From Pelagadaptatus aseana (GTDB lineage: Bacteria > Pseudomonadota > Gammaproteobacteria > Pseudomonadales > Cellvibrionaceae), in the NCBI GenBank assembly GCA_040365065.1, contig BAABNI010000002.1, positions 310,001 to 374,000 on the forward strand: a DNA stretch of 64,000 nucleotides, written 5' to 3'. Position numbers and translations under genes: made by a program. The notes beneath the pieces were generated by a model that had not been told where the DNA came from, did not search any database, and worked only from the letters and a program-made list of their open reading frames with translations. Of the stretch, positions 36,004 through 44,326 are shown piece by piece (the stretch's first letter is position 1; each line of letters opens with the position of its first letter).

Positions 36004-37284
36004 ATGGATATCCTTGTCGTTGAAGACAGCACCAGTTTGCGTGCCACCATGAGCCACATCATTAAAGAAGCCGGTCATACCGCCCTTCAGGCAGAATCTG
36101 CGGAGCAGGCACTGGCGCTTCTCAAGGAGCAGTCGCCAGATATGATCCTGATGGATGTGGAACTGCCCGGCATGGATGGTTTTGAGGCAACCCGGCACGC
36201 CAGAAAACACTTGGGGGACAACTGGATACCCATCGTTTTCCTGACGGGCAAAAGCAGCGATCAGGACTATTTGCGAGGCATTGAAGCCGGCGGTGATGAT
36301 TACATCATCAAGCCAGTCAGTGCGGTCATTCTCAAAGCCAAGATCTCAGCCATGGGGCGCATTGTCGAAATGCGGAACCAATTGCAAAAACTCAATCAGG
36401 AACTCGAGGCGCTGAGTCAAACCGACGGCTTAACCCAACTCTATAATCACCGCACCTTTATCCATCTGGCCCAGAAACAATGGGGGCAGGCCAACCGCTC
36501 TGGTCAGGCCGTGGCTCTGATTATGCTCGACATTGACCACTTCAAGCTCTACAACGACCACTACGGTCACCCGGCCGGTGATGAATGCCTAAAGAAGGTG
36601 GCCAAGGCACTGGAGAAGGTCGCGAAAAGGCCCGGGGACATCATTGCACGTTACGGCGGCGAAGAATTCATTATCTTTTTGACCGATACCGATGCGGAAG
36701 GGGCCAGACAGGTCGCCGAAGGCATCCGGGCGGAAATTGAAGCCCTGCAAATACCTCATGCCGAATCCCCAACCAATACCGTGGTAACCGCCAGCATTGG
36801 TGTTTCCACTTGCAGCAGTACCTCGGCAAGACGCCTCAACGACACCATAAAGCACGCCGATGTATTGCTCTACAATTCCAAGAATCACGGCCGCAACAGC
36901 GTCAGCGTGGATCAATACTTACCCTCCAAAACCATTTTGTTGGCCGATGACGACCCGTTTATCGTCAAGGTCATCAGCAGTCAGCTGGGCAGTCACTGTA
37001 AGGTGATTACCGCCAGCAACGGCTTGGAGTGCGTGGAATTAACCCGGGAGAACAAGCCCGATTTGGTGCTGCTGGATATTATGATGCCGGAAATGGACGG
37101 CCTTGAAGCCTGCCGACAACTCAAAGACAACAAGGAAACAGCCCGCATCCCGGTGATTTTGATATCCAAGTTGTCGGATCAAGATCAGTTGCAGAAAGTT
37201 AAAAAATCCGGGGCCAATGCCTTTTTGGAAAAGCCCATTGAAGAACTCCGACTGCTGTCAAAGATCAATCATTTTTTGACCTGA
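36004..37284 (+). CDS. REC-GGDEF-REC diguanylate cyclase response regulator
   Basis: 426 residues in three domains: receiver 1 (1-120, phosphoacceptor Asp51), GGDEF (about 135-300, active-site GGEEF at 218-222 preceded by the RxxD inhibitory site RPGD), and receiver 2 (about 308-426, phosphoacceptor Asp358). It should make cyclic-di-GMP under control of phosphorylation, with product feedback through the I-site. A receiver on each side of the cyclase is uncommon and could allow two inputs. No sensor kinase is encoded nearby. The start lacks a strong ribosome site. Confidence 0.94.
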   Translation: MDILVVEDSTSLRATMSHIIKEAGHTALQAESAEQALALLKEQSPDMILMDVELPGMDGFEATRHARKHLGDNWIPIVFLTGKSSDQDYLRGIEAGGDDYIIKPVSAVILKAKISAMGRIVEMRNQLQKLNQELEALSQTDGLTQLYNHRTFIHLAQKQWGQANRSGQAVALIMLDIDHFKLYNDHYGHPAGDECLKKVAKALEKVAKRPGDIIARYGGEEFIIFLTDTDAEGARQVAEGIRAEIEALQIPHAESPTNTVVTASIGVSTCSSTSARRLNDTIKHADVLLYNSKNHGRNSVSVDQYLPSKTILLADDDPFIVKVISSQLGSHCKVITASNGLECVELTRENKPDLVLLDIMMPEMDGLEACRQLKDNKETARIPVILISKLSDQDQLQKVKKSGANAFLEKPIEELRLLSKINHFLT

Positions 37285-37302
37285 GCCCCTCGAGAGATTA
37301 AT

Positions 37303-37743
37303 TCACATACTGGTTTTCAGGCAGAACCACAGCAGACAACGGGTGACATAGGCATCGGACTCATCACCGCCAATCTCGGCCCGGCTTAAGCTGCCATCAC
37401 CATTGCTGTCGATACTCTCAAACAAACCGAGATAAGAGCGGTATTCAGCGACTGTTACCACTGCATCACCATTGGTGTCGAGCTTGTTAAAGCGAGATTT
37501 CAACAGCGCCTGACGACGCGCCTGATCCACGGCTTCGTATTCAGCAAAATTAATCTGGCGATCGGTATTGGCGTCCATCCGCTCAAACATTTGTTGCTTG
37601 TGCGCCACGACTTCCTGCTGGGTAATGCGCTGATCACCATCCACATCGTACTTGGCCAGCAACCAGGATTGCTCAGCGGAGGCCAGAGAAGCAAACAAGA
37701 CTCCGGACATCGCCATTAGCAGTTTTTTCTTTAGGTCGGTCAT
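37303..37743 (-). CDS. Exported EF-hand calcium-binding protein
   Basis: 146 residues with a signal peptide (1-23, ending SLASA) and four EF-hand loops: DVDGDQRITQQE, DANTDRQINFAE, DTNGDAVVTVAE and DSNGDGSLSRAE. The first three are in calmodulin-like spacing and the last is close to the C-terminus, which ends CLLWFCLKTSM. Likely a periplasmic calcium-binding or sensing protein; partner unknown. A full AGGAGG stands before the ATG. Confidence 0.9.
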   Translation of the reverse strand: MTDLKKKLLMAMSGVLFASLASAEQSWLLAKYDVDGDQRITQQEVVAHKQQMFERMDANTDRQINFAEYEAVDQARRQALLKSRFNKLDTNGDAVVTVAEYRSYLGLFESIDSNGDGSLSRAEIGGDESDAYVTRCLLWFCLKTSM

Positions 37744-37851
37744 TGCAAACCTCCTGCCTCTTTTGAATCAATGGCAGTCAGTTTATCGGGGACGATCTCA
37801 AAAAGCGGTTAACCGGTTCACAAAAACGATCAAAAGCTGATCAATCAGACC

Positions 37852-38859
37852 TCAGCGTCCGCTGTACCAGGTCACCGGATGGGCGTATTTATCAACCTGA
37901 TCGGCAACGTTCAAGACCAACGCAAACAACGCCATGCGTACCAGAACACCGTTATCCGCCTGACGGAAAATGGCCAGATTGGGGTTTTGGTTGAGGTCAT
38001 TATCCAACTCGTTGGCGTCGGCTCGGGAGTCTCTCGGCAAGGGGTGCATGATTACCGTATTGGGCTCGCAGAACTGGGTATAGATAGCCTGATTGAGACG
38101 AAAGCGGCCGCGATAAAGATCGGCTTCTTCCTTGGACTTAAAGCGCTCTTCCTGAATTCGGGTGGAATAGGCAATGTCCACATGGGTAATACTGTGGGTC
38201 AACTCTTCGGAAACCGTCACGTCGTGACCGGCTTCGCGAAGCTTTTCAACGATATCCTCCGGCATGGCCAGTTCGGGAGGGGATACCAGAGTAACCTGCA
38301 CATTCTGGAACAGGCACAGCAACTTACACAGGGAATGAACCGTTCGCCCATGCTTGAGGTCACCGATCATGGCAATCCGCAAGCCATCAATGCCACGGTT
38401 TCTGTCTTTCAACTCCTGACGGATGGTGTAGAGGTCCAGCAACGCCTGACTGGGATGTTCGTTGGAGCCATCGCCGCCATTCAGCACAGGAACACGACTG
38501 GCGGCCGCAAATTCTGATACAGAACCCTCTTCGGGGTGACGCATGCAGATCACATCACTGTAACCGGACAGAACCCGAGCCGTGTCGTAGAGGGATTCTC
38601 CTTTGGTGATGGCTGAATTCTGAAAGCCGGTGGTTTCGCGAACCTCTCCGCCCAGCAGATTAAACGCAGCACCAAAACTCACCCGAGTACGGGTACTGGG
38701 CTCAAAAAACATATTCCCCAAAATGGCCCCTTCCAGCACCCGGGTAGCCTTGCGTCGCAGGGCATAGGGTTCCATAGCATCGGCCACTTCAAAAATACGC
38801 TCGATATCGGATCGTTCGAACTGGTTGATAGAGAGTATGTGAGCCCCGGTAAAGTCCAT
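37852..38859 (-). CDS. pyrB: Aspartate carbamoyltransferase
   Basis: 335-residue catalytic chain that condenses carbamoyl phosphate and aspartate in pyrimidine synthesis. The carbamoyl-phosphate motif FFEPSTRTR is at 52-60, with NGGDGSNEHPSQALLD and the MHPLPRDSRA aspartate-binding loop further on. I start at ATG 38859 (MDFTGAHIL) with AAGGCGG upstream. No pyrI regulatory gene follows, so this belongs to the class without a classical regulatory chain neighbour. pyrC is 16 kb away. Confidence 0.95.
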   Translation of the reverse strand: MDFTGAHILSINQFERSDIERIFEVADAMEPYALRRKATRVLEGAILGNMFFEPSTRTRVSFGAAFNLLGGEVRETTGFQNSAITKGESLYDTARVLSGYSDVICMRHPEEGSVSEFAAASRVPVLNGGDGSNEHPSQALLDLYTIRQELKDRNRGIDGLRIAMIGDLKHGRTVHSLCKLLCLFQNVQVTLVSPPELAMPEDIVEKLREAGHDVTVSEELTHSITHVDIAYSTRIQEERFKSKEEADLYRGRFRLNQAIYTQFCEPNTVIMHPLPRDSRADANELDNDLNQNPNLAIFRQADNGVLVRMALFALVLNVADQVDKYAHPVTWYSGR

Positions 38860-39087
38860 GCCACCGCCTTGTTGATTAAATTGCAAATTGATCGATTGCT
38901 TCTGACCGCTATTGTAGCGATAGGGTTCAAATTGCTCCACGCGAATTTCACATTTGGCGCATAAATAAGCTAACATTCACCTTTTATGACAGGCGCGACG
39001 GTCAGGCCTTAAGGCGACTCTCTTTGGAGTTTATTTTCCGTCCAACTTGCCGATAATTACGTTATACCGATTGTTTAAGGAATTCGA

Positions 39088-39993
39088 GTGTCAGCGCATA
39101 CGCCAGCAACTCTGGTCAAATTCTGCTCAGCAGAAACCGCACAGAAAATACTTTCATCTCAACAGCTGAGATGGAGTGCGCCCAGCCGTTTTGATGATCC
39201 GTTTGAGCTCAATCACGAGTCCCAGCTCAACTTTGACCCTCACAAACTGCTGGACAGCGCGATCAAAGCGGCTTCGTCGATGATCTTTGCTCCGGACGAT
39301 CCAAGGGGTAATACGCCACTGATCAATGCCATCAGGCGCTGGCGCGAGGAGGAGCGTTTCGACTCCCCGGAAGAAGCGACCGATGTACTGCGCGAACTGT
39401 TGTCTCGCATTGTCGATCACCGTCAAAAATCCATTGACCAGATGATGACCGACTGGCGCAAATTTACCCGCACCCTGCGCATTTGCAGCCTGACTGCCAA
39501 AGTCGACAATCTATCTGCCTGGCAGTACTTTGCCGATCATCACAAAGGCATTGCCATTCGTTTTCATGTGGGTGAATACAATCTACTCAAAGATCCGGTA
39601 CAGGTTAAATACAAGCCCGCCAGACCGGAGATTTCAACACTGAAAGACGAGCTGCAAGTAGTTATGGGCGGCAGTCATCACGCAGCACAGAATCATTTCT
39701 CTGAGAAGTTTTCCATCAAGCCGACTTTCTGTTCTTCAGAGCAGGAGTGGCGCTGCATGGATCAAATTCAGGAGCAACCGGGAGCCACACCAAAAGATGA
39801 AAGTGACTGGTTTGAAGACCGCCGCTTTGAACGCAGTGAAGTTGACGCTGTCTATTTTGGTGCTTACACCCCGCCAGCGGCTAAAAAAGCGGTCTATTCA
39901 CTTATTAAAGATCAGTACAGTCAGGCCAAGGTTTTCCAAGCCAAAGCCGCGGCCGATAAATACGAACTGGAATTCGAGCGCATTGCCAAATAA
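39088..39993 (+). CDS. DUF2971 domain protein
   Basis: 301 residues with the DUF2971 pattern: LVKFCSAETAQKILSSQQL, RWSAPSRFDDPFEL near the N-terminus, CSLTAKVDNLSAWQYFADHHKGIAIRF in the middle and AVYFGAYTPPA toward the end. Function unestablished; members are often found near mobile or defence genes, though here the neighbours are housekeeping. GTG start at 39088 with AAGGAA six bases upstream. It ends at a bidirectional terminator shared with sbcB. Confidence 0.82.
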   Translation: MSAHTPATLVKFCSAETAQKILSSQQLRWSAPSRFDDPFELNHESQLNFDPHKLLDSAIKAASSMIFAPDDPRGNTPLINAIRRWREEERFDSPEEATDVLRELLSRIVDHRQKSIDQMMTDWRKFTRTLRICSLTAKVDNLSAWQYFADHHKGIAIRFHVGEYNLLKDPVQVKYKPARPEISTLKDELQVVMGGSHHAAQNHFSEKFSIKPTFCSSEQEWRCMDQIQEQPGATPKDESDWFEDRRFERSEVDAVYFGAYTPPAAKKAVYSLIKDQYSQAKVFQAKAAADKYELEFERIAK

Positions 39994-40007
39994 AGCAATT
40001 TGCACAT

Positions 40008-40041
40008 AAAAAAGGCGACGTATTACACGTCGCCTTTTTTT
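40008..40041. terminator. Bidirectional terminator between DUF2971 gene and sbcB
   Basis: Perfect 14-bp stem AAAAAAGGCGACGT / ACGTCGCCTTTTTT with a five-base loop, flanked by A and T runs, between two convergent genes. Confidence 0.9.
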
Positions 40042-40053
40042 GTTCTGCCGATT

Positions 40054-41481
40054 TCATCCAGCCAGTAACCCCTGACCATAAAGCAATAAATCCTCAAGGA
40101 TCGCATTTTCATTTTGCGTTAAATCCCGCTCGTGTCGCAATTCGGCTACGCGCTTATATAACTGATCCACAGTAATACCCGCCTCCGCCTCGGGATCGGT
40201 CAGACGCTTTACTCGCCAGTTCTCCCATTCCTGTTGTTCTTGCGGCGTCAAGGTGTGCGCAAAGTGGCGGGCTCGATAGCGAAACATCATGGTCTGTAAG
40301 CGCGTGTCAGAAAATTCACGCTCAATAGCAGCCAGCGCATCCGGCGTGGCTCCTCTGACCTTCTGGCACAGGCGTTTATCTTCATCTTTAAGAAAACCGC
40401 CATAGAGCTGCTGTTCAGGATCCTGTGACTCCTTAAAAATTTGCCCTGTGTAAACTGACTGTAATTTGCGCGCGATATCAGCCCCGCGCAACTGCTGCCA
40501 GTGGCTTTCGCATTGTGCCAAATCAATATTCCAGCGCGCTGCGGCCTTTTGATCCAACAACTTAACCGTAGCCAGCACCGGACATTTGTTGACATGCACC
40601 ACCTTGAGAGGAATCCTATCAACACCCTCTGGCAAATCTTCCTTGCGGGTAAACAAGCGCTCGGCAATTTGTTCTGCGGTTAACGTCAGCAACTCTTCGG
40701 GAGAAGCCGACAAATCAAACACTACCACACCGTTTTTATTAGTCGGATGCATAGCCAGAGGAATAACCACCGCCGCACAGCCGTTCTCAGCCGGGAACAT
40801 GGAAGAGATGTGCAACAACGGTTTGCGGTTATGCAAATCTATCAAGGCATTAACCCGGTGCTTGTCGCGCAACTGATAAATGTAATCATACAGCCCCGGC
40901 TGTTTCTGCTTGATCAGCCTGGCAACAGCAATGGTTGCATGGACATCGGACAATGCATCGTGAGCATCCTGATGCGATAGGCCATTGGCTTGTGTCAGAT
41001 GCTCCAGTTTGAAACTGGGTCGACCATCTTCGTGTACCGGCCACTCTATTCCCTCCGGCCTGATAGCACGTGTCAGTCGCACCATATCGATAATATCCCA
41101 ACGCGAATTACCGTTGCGCCACTCTCGCTCGTAGGGATCATAGAAATTTCTGTAGAGCGTGTAACGGCTCACTTCGTCATCAAACCGCAATGTGTTGTAA
41201 CCCACACCACAGGTTCCCGGCGCCGATAATTCAGCGTGCACTCTGGCAATAAACTCAGGTTCGGATACACCTTCTGCCAACGCTTTTTGCGGGGTCAACC
41301 CCGTCACCAGACAGGCATCCGGTTTCGGCAGTACATCCCGGGTTGGCTGACAGTAAAGCATCAATGGAGAACCGATAACGTTCAGATCTTCATCGGTTCG
41401 AATACCTGCAAACTGTGAAGCCCGGTCTTTGGCGGGGACTTCCCCCCAGGTTTCATAGTCATGCCAGTAGAGTGTTTTCAT
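40054..41481 (-). CDS. sbcB: Exodeoxyribonuclease I
   Basis: 475 residues, the same length as Escherichia coli ExoI. The DEDDh nuclease site starts WHDYETWG (Asp8, Glu10), with NTLRFDDEV, an SKLEH-like FKLEHLTQANG block and HDALSDVHATIAVARL. It degrades single-stranded DNA 3' to 5' in recombination and mismatch repair. Start ATG 41481; a longer frame to 41511 is not conserved. Confidence 0.96.
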   Translation of the reverse strand: MKTLYWHDYETWGEVPAKDRASQFAGIRTDEDLNVIGSPLMLYCQPTRDVLPKPDACLVTGLTPQKALAEGVSEPEFIARVHAELSAPGTCGVGYNTLRFDDEVSRYTLYRNFYDPYEREWRNGNSRWDIIDMVRLTRAIRPEGIEWPVHEDGRPSFKLEHLTQANGLSHQDAHDALSDVHATIAVARLIKQKQPGLYDYIYQLRDKHRVNALIDLHNRKPLLHISSMFPAENGCAAVVIPLAMHPTNKNGVVVFDLSASPEELLTLTAEQIAERLFTRKEDLPEGVDRIPLKVVHVNKCPVLATVKLLDQKAAARWNIDLAQCESHWQQLRGADIARKLQSVYTGQIFKESQDPEQQLYGGFLKDEDKRLCQKVRGATPDALAAIEREFSDTRLQTMMFRYRARHFAHTLTPQEQQEWENWRVKRLTDPEAEAGITVDQLYKRVAELRHERDLTQNENAILEDLLLYGQGLLAG

Positions 41482-41602
41482 AAACTTTTGACCTGCATAC
41501 AAGGCATCCAATTTGAACTATTGGACATAGACAACCGAGACTACAGGAAAGACAAAAAATTAAAAGCCAGCCCAAAGTAGGAATGGATAAAGAAGCGCAG
41601 GA

Positions 41603-42220
41603 CTACTCGGCAATCCAGTCAAGTAATGGTTGCCACTGCTGTACATCTTTGGCGACCCGACTGGGGGGCAAATCGAACACACTGACACCGCTATCCATCG
41701 CTTTAATGTAATTTTGCGTATCGCGAATGGAAGTAATCAGAGGCACATTGACCTCGTTGAGAAAGGCATCAAGTACTTTAAAATAATTGGTATTGGCTTT
41801 GACCCGATTGGCAACCAACCCCACACTAAGCCCGGCATCTTCCATCCAATGGTTGCGATTCAGCGACATCAAAAAGCGAACCCCGGCCTTGATATCAGTG
41901 GGCGATGGCAACATGGGGATAATCAATTTATCGCCTGAACGGGCGATACCCTGAAGCGACTCCACACCAGCTGCAGCGGGTAAGTCATGGATAATATAAT
42001 CGTAATCGTCATCCGCCTGCTCACCACGACTGGCAATAATCGGAACAATTCCAGCGCAACTTTTGGGGCGGCAACGTAGCCAGTCTGCCGATGACTGTTG
42101 TGGATCATGATCAACCAGCGCGACACTGGCACCGCGTCCGGCGTAGCAACTGGAGAGCTGGGCAGCCAGTGTGGTTTTGCCACACCCACCCTTGGGGTTT
42201 GCAACAAATATTTGCTTCAT
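41603..42220 (-). CDS. Orphan ParA-family ATPase
   Basis: 205-residue deviant-Walker ATPase: KGGCGKTT at residues 10-17 with the signature lysine, and LVDHDPQQSSADW as the switch/Walker A' region. No parB-like gene or obvious centromere repeats lie next to it, so this is not a classical chromosome partition pair. Orphan ParA or MinD-like proteins position other cargo such as chemoreceptors or protein complexes. A CAAAGGGAA site precedes the ATG. Confidence 0.88.
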   Translation of the reverse strand: MKQIFVANPKGGCGKTTLAAQLSSCYAGRGASVALVDHDPQQSSADWLRCRPKSCAGIVPIIASRGEQADDDYDYIIHDLPAAAGVESLQGIARSGDKLIIPMLPSPTDIKAGVRFLMSLNRNHWMEDAGLSVGLVANRVKANTNYFKVLDAFLNEVNVPLITSIRDTQNYIKAMDSGVSVFDLPPSRVAKDVQQWQPLLDWIAE

Positions 42221-42355
42221 TTCCCTTTGGTACCGCCAATAATCCAGATCTACTGCCAACATTTAACCACAACTCTATGAATCTCCGGAGACTTAAAGTC
42301 CCGATACAGAGTATTTCGGCAGCAACTTAATGATATTGAGAAATAAAATAAGAAA

Positions 42356-42880
42356 TCAGTAACCTGGAATATCCGCGTCTTTGGCATCCTGATGTAAGCG
42401 CAAATAATCGACCAACTGTTGATTGGTCTTATACAGCCGGCGACAGCTTTCCCGGGCAATATTTAAAATAAGAATGGAAAACAATGCCTTGTCAGTTTCA
42501 AACAGCTCGCCCAGAGTTTCACCGGAAAGCACCAGTAACTCGCTGTCTTCCATGGCAACCGTTGTGGCCGAATGGGGCTGAATGCCAATAACTGAGGTTT
42601 CTCCAAAACAGGTTCCCGGCTCCAACTCTGCCTTGGTCAAACGCAGCCCGGCCTCGTCAAAAACCAGCTTGACCCGCCCCTTCTCTACAATATAAATGTA
42701 GGTCGCGCTCTCCTTCTCGCGAAAGATCACCTCACCCTCTCTGTAGATGACTCGCTTAAGACGGGTAAAAATCTGATGCAGTTGTGACTCTTGCAGGCCA
42801 CCAAAAATAGGTATCTTTTGCAGAAGCGGCAAAACTTCCGAAAAGCTTGTCAAAGACTCCTGAGCGACCTTTTCACTCAT
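42356..42880 (-). CDS. Cyclic-nucleotide-binding domain protein without DNA-binding domain
   Basis: 174 residues with a CAP-family effector domain (about 20-135): FGGLQESQLHQIFTRL, a GEVIFREKES strand and the phosphate-binding cassette FGETSVIGIQPHSATTVA. The Arg that contacts the cyclic phosphate in CRP-type domains is His here (PHSAT), so the ligand may differ. After the C-helix the protein stops: no helix-turn-helix. It therefore cannot act as a stand-alone transcription factor and probably signals through a partner. Confidence 0.82.
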   Translation of the reverse strand: MSEKVAQESLTSFSEVLPLLQKIPIFGGLQESQLHQIFTRLKRVIYREGEVIFREKESATYIYIVEKGRVKLVFDEAGLRLTKAELEPGTCFGETSVIGIQPHSATTVAMEDSELLVLSGETLGELFETDKALFSILILNIARESCRRLYKTNQQLVDYLRLHQDAKDADIPGY

Positions 42881-42921
42881 AAGACACCTTGGTATTCAAT
42901 GATCCAGCTGGGAAAACCATC

Positions 42922-43305
42922 CTAGCCTGCAGAAAGTAACTCAATCTTATAACCATCGGGATCTTCCACAAACGCCAGGATGGTACTGCCATGCATCATG
43001 GGGCCAGCCTCACGCACGACCTTACCACCATTACTGCGAATATCCTCACAGGCCTGATAGACATCAGTCACCTCAATGGCAATATGACCATAGGCTGAGC
43101 CCATCTCATAAGCTTTGGTATCCCAATTGTGCGTCAACTCCAGCACAGTGCTGTCGGACTCCTCGCCATATCCGAGAAAAGCCAGAGTAAAACGGCCATC
43201 GGGAAAATCCTTGCGTCTCAGCAATCGCATCCCCAGAACTTCAGTATAGAAGGTTATGGAAGCATCCAGATCAACTACTCGCAACATGGTATGTAATAAA
43301 CGCAT
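42922..43305 (-). CDS. gloA: Lactoylglutathione lyase (glyoxalase I)
   Basis: 127-residue glyoxalase I detoxifying methylglyoxal. Metal ligands His5, Glu56, His74 and Glu122 all fall at the Escherichia coli GloA positions, and the short form lacks the insertions of the zinc type, which suggests nickel or cobalt use. GGAG six bases before the ATG. It lies just downstream of the cco gene block. Confidence 0.96.
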   Translation of the reverse strand: MRLLHTMLRVVDLDASITFYTEVLGMRLLRRKDFPDGRFTLAFLGYGEESDSTVLELTHNWDTKAYEMGSAYGHIAIEVTDVYQACEDIRSNGGKVVREAGPMMHGSTILAFVEDPDGYKIELLSAG

Positions 43306-43314
43306 AATCGGCTC

Positions 43315-44088
43315 CTAGTGATGATTATGGTGGTTCATTTGTGAATGATCCATGGAACCATGGTCCATATTCTCGTGATCCATAGACCCGTGATCCATCT
43401 TGGAATGATTATAAGGCACCCAGATGGTCCAGACCCCAAAAGCAATAATCAGCAACGCCATGAATGTACGCAATGCCTTTTTCTGGATGATGTGCTTCAG
43501 CTTTTCAGCGAAGAGGCCCGAGGCCAATACCGTCGGCAGAGTCCCCAGACCGAAGGCCAGCATGACGCCCATTGACCCAGCTGGGTTGCCCTGAGCCATA
43601 CCATAGGCCAAAGCGGTATACACCAGACCACAGGGAAGCCAGCCCCAGATCATGCCCAGCAACATTCCCTGACCTGTATTTTTTACTGGCATCAAGCGTT
43701 TACCCAATGGCTGAACATAGCGCCACAGCAAGCCACCCAACTTCTCCAGATAGGTCAGCCCCTGCCACCATCCAGCCAGATACAGCCCCATGGCAATCAA
43801 CAGCAGGCCCGCGATCACTCGCATCGCACTCAAGTCATGCCCGCCTGACAGCTGCAGGCTCAACAGCCCAGCCAGCAAGCCGATCAAACCGTAACTGGCA
43901 ATACGGCCAATGTTATAACTCAGGAGAATTCGCCAGCGCTTGCCGCGCTCTGCTTCGGGGATCGAAAAACTGAGTGCCGCCATAATACCGCCACACATAC
44001 CGATGCAGTGCATGCCGCCCAGCAAGCCAACCAGAAAAGCTGAAACGAAAGGCATCAGAAACGGCAGCTGGTCCATCAGAATATCCAT
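43315..44088 (-). CDS. TauE/SafE-family membrane protein with His/Met-rich tail (cco cluster)
   Basis: 257-residue polytopic membrane protein of the TauE/SafE-like family habitually encoded at the end of ccoGHIS clusters. About six helices are visible, with MHCIGMCGG in the first loop and GMIWGWLPCGLVYTALA, each holding a conserved cysteine. The last 30 residues are a run of MDH and MNH repeats (MDHGSMDHENMDHGSMDH) ending HHNHH, a likely copper-binding tail. A role in copper delivery or export for cbb3 oxidase assembly is inferred. It follows ccoS by 8 bp. Confidence 0.85.
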   Translation of the reverse strand: MDILMDQLPFLMPFVSAFLVGLLGGMHCIGMCGGIMAALSFSIPEAERGKRWRILLSYNIGRIASYGLIGLLAGLLSLQLSGGHDLSAMRVIAGLLLIAMGLYLAGWWQGLTYLEKLGGLLWRYVQPLGKRLMPVKNTGQGMLLGMIWGWLPCGLVYTALAYGMAQGNPAGSMGVMLAFGLGTLPTVLASGLFAEKLKHIIQKKALRTFMALLIIAFGVWTIWVPYNHSKMDHGSMDHENMDHGSMDHSQMNHHNHH

Positions 44089-44096
44089 ATTGTCCC

Positions 44097-44315
44097 TTAC
44101 TGCTTGGTTTCTTCGGAATCAGGGGTTGCGACTGCAGAAGTCGCATCCCTGCCCTTAGACCCTTCGACCGGAGGGTGATCATCATCAAATAGAATACGGT
44201 GAGCCTCTGTGTCGAGATCATCATACTGGCCACTGTTCACAGCCCAGAACAGAATCTTTACGGCAATCACCACAAACACCAGTGCAACAGGCACCAGTAA
44301 ATACAAACTTTCCAT
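44097..44315 (-). CDS. ccoS: cbb3 oxidase maturation protein CcoS
   Basis: 72-residue single-pass membrane protein. Residues 5-27 form the membrane helix and the following WAVNSGQYDDLDTEAHRILFDDD is the CcoS family motif. CcoS is required for cofactor insertion into cbb3 oxidase. It lies 11 bp after ccoI. The C-terminal 25 residues are an extra polar tail. Confidence 0.95.
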   Translation of the reverse strand: MESLYLLVPVALVFVVIAVKILFWAVNSGQYDDLDTEAHRILFDDDHPPVEGSKGRDATSAVATPDSEETKQ

Positions 44316-44326
44316 CTCTTATACCA

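Noticed and set aside
41603..42220. parAB partition locus
   Set aside because: Only the ParA-like ATPase is present; the flanking genes are sbcB and a cyclic-nucleotide-type domain, with no ParB and no parS-like repeats seen.
42356..42880. Anr/FNR oxygen regulator
   Set aside because: The protein has no N-terminal cysteine cluster motif and no helix-turn-helix, so it cannot bind the FNR boxes found upstream of ccoN and ccoG.
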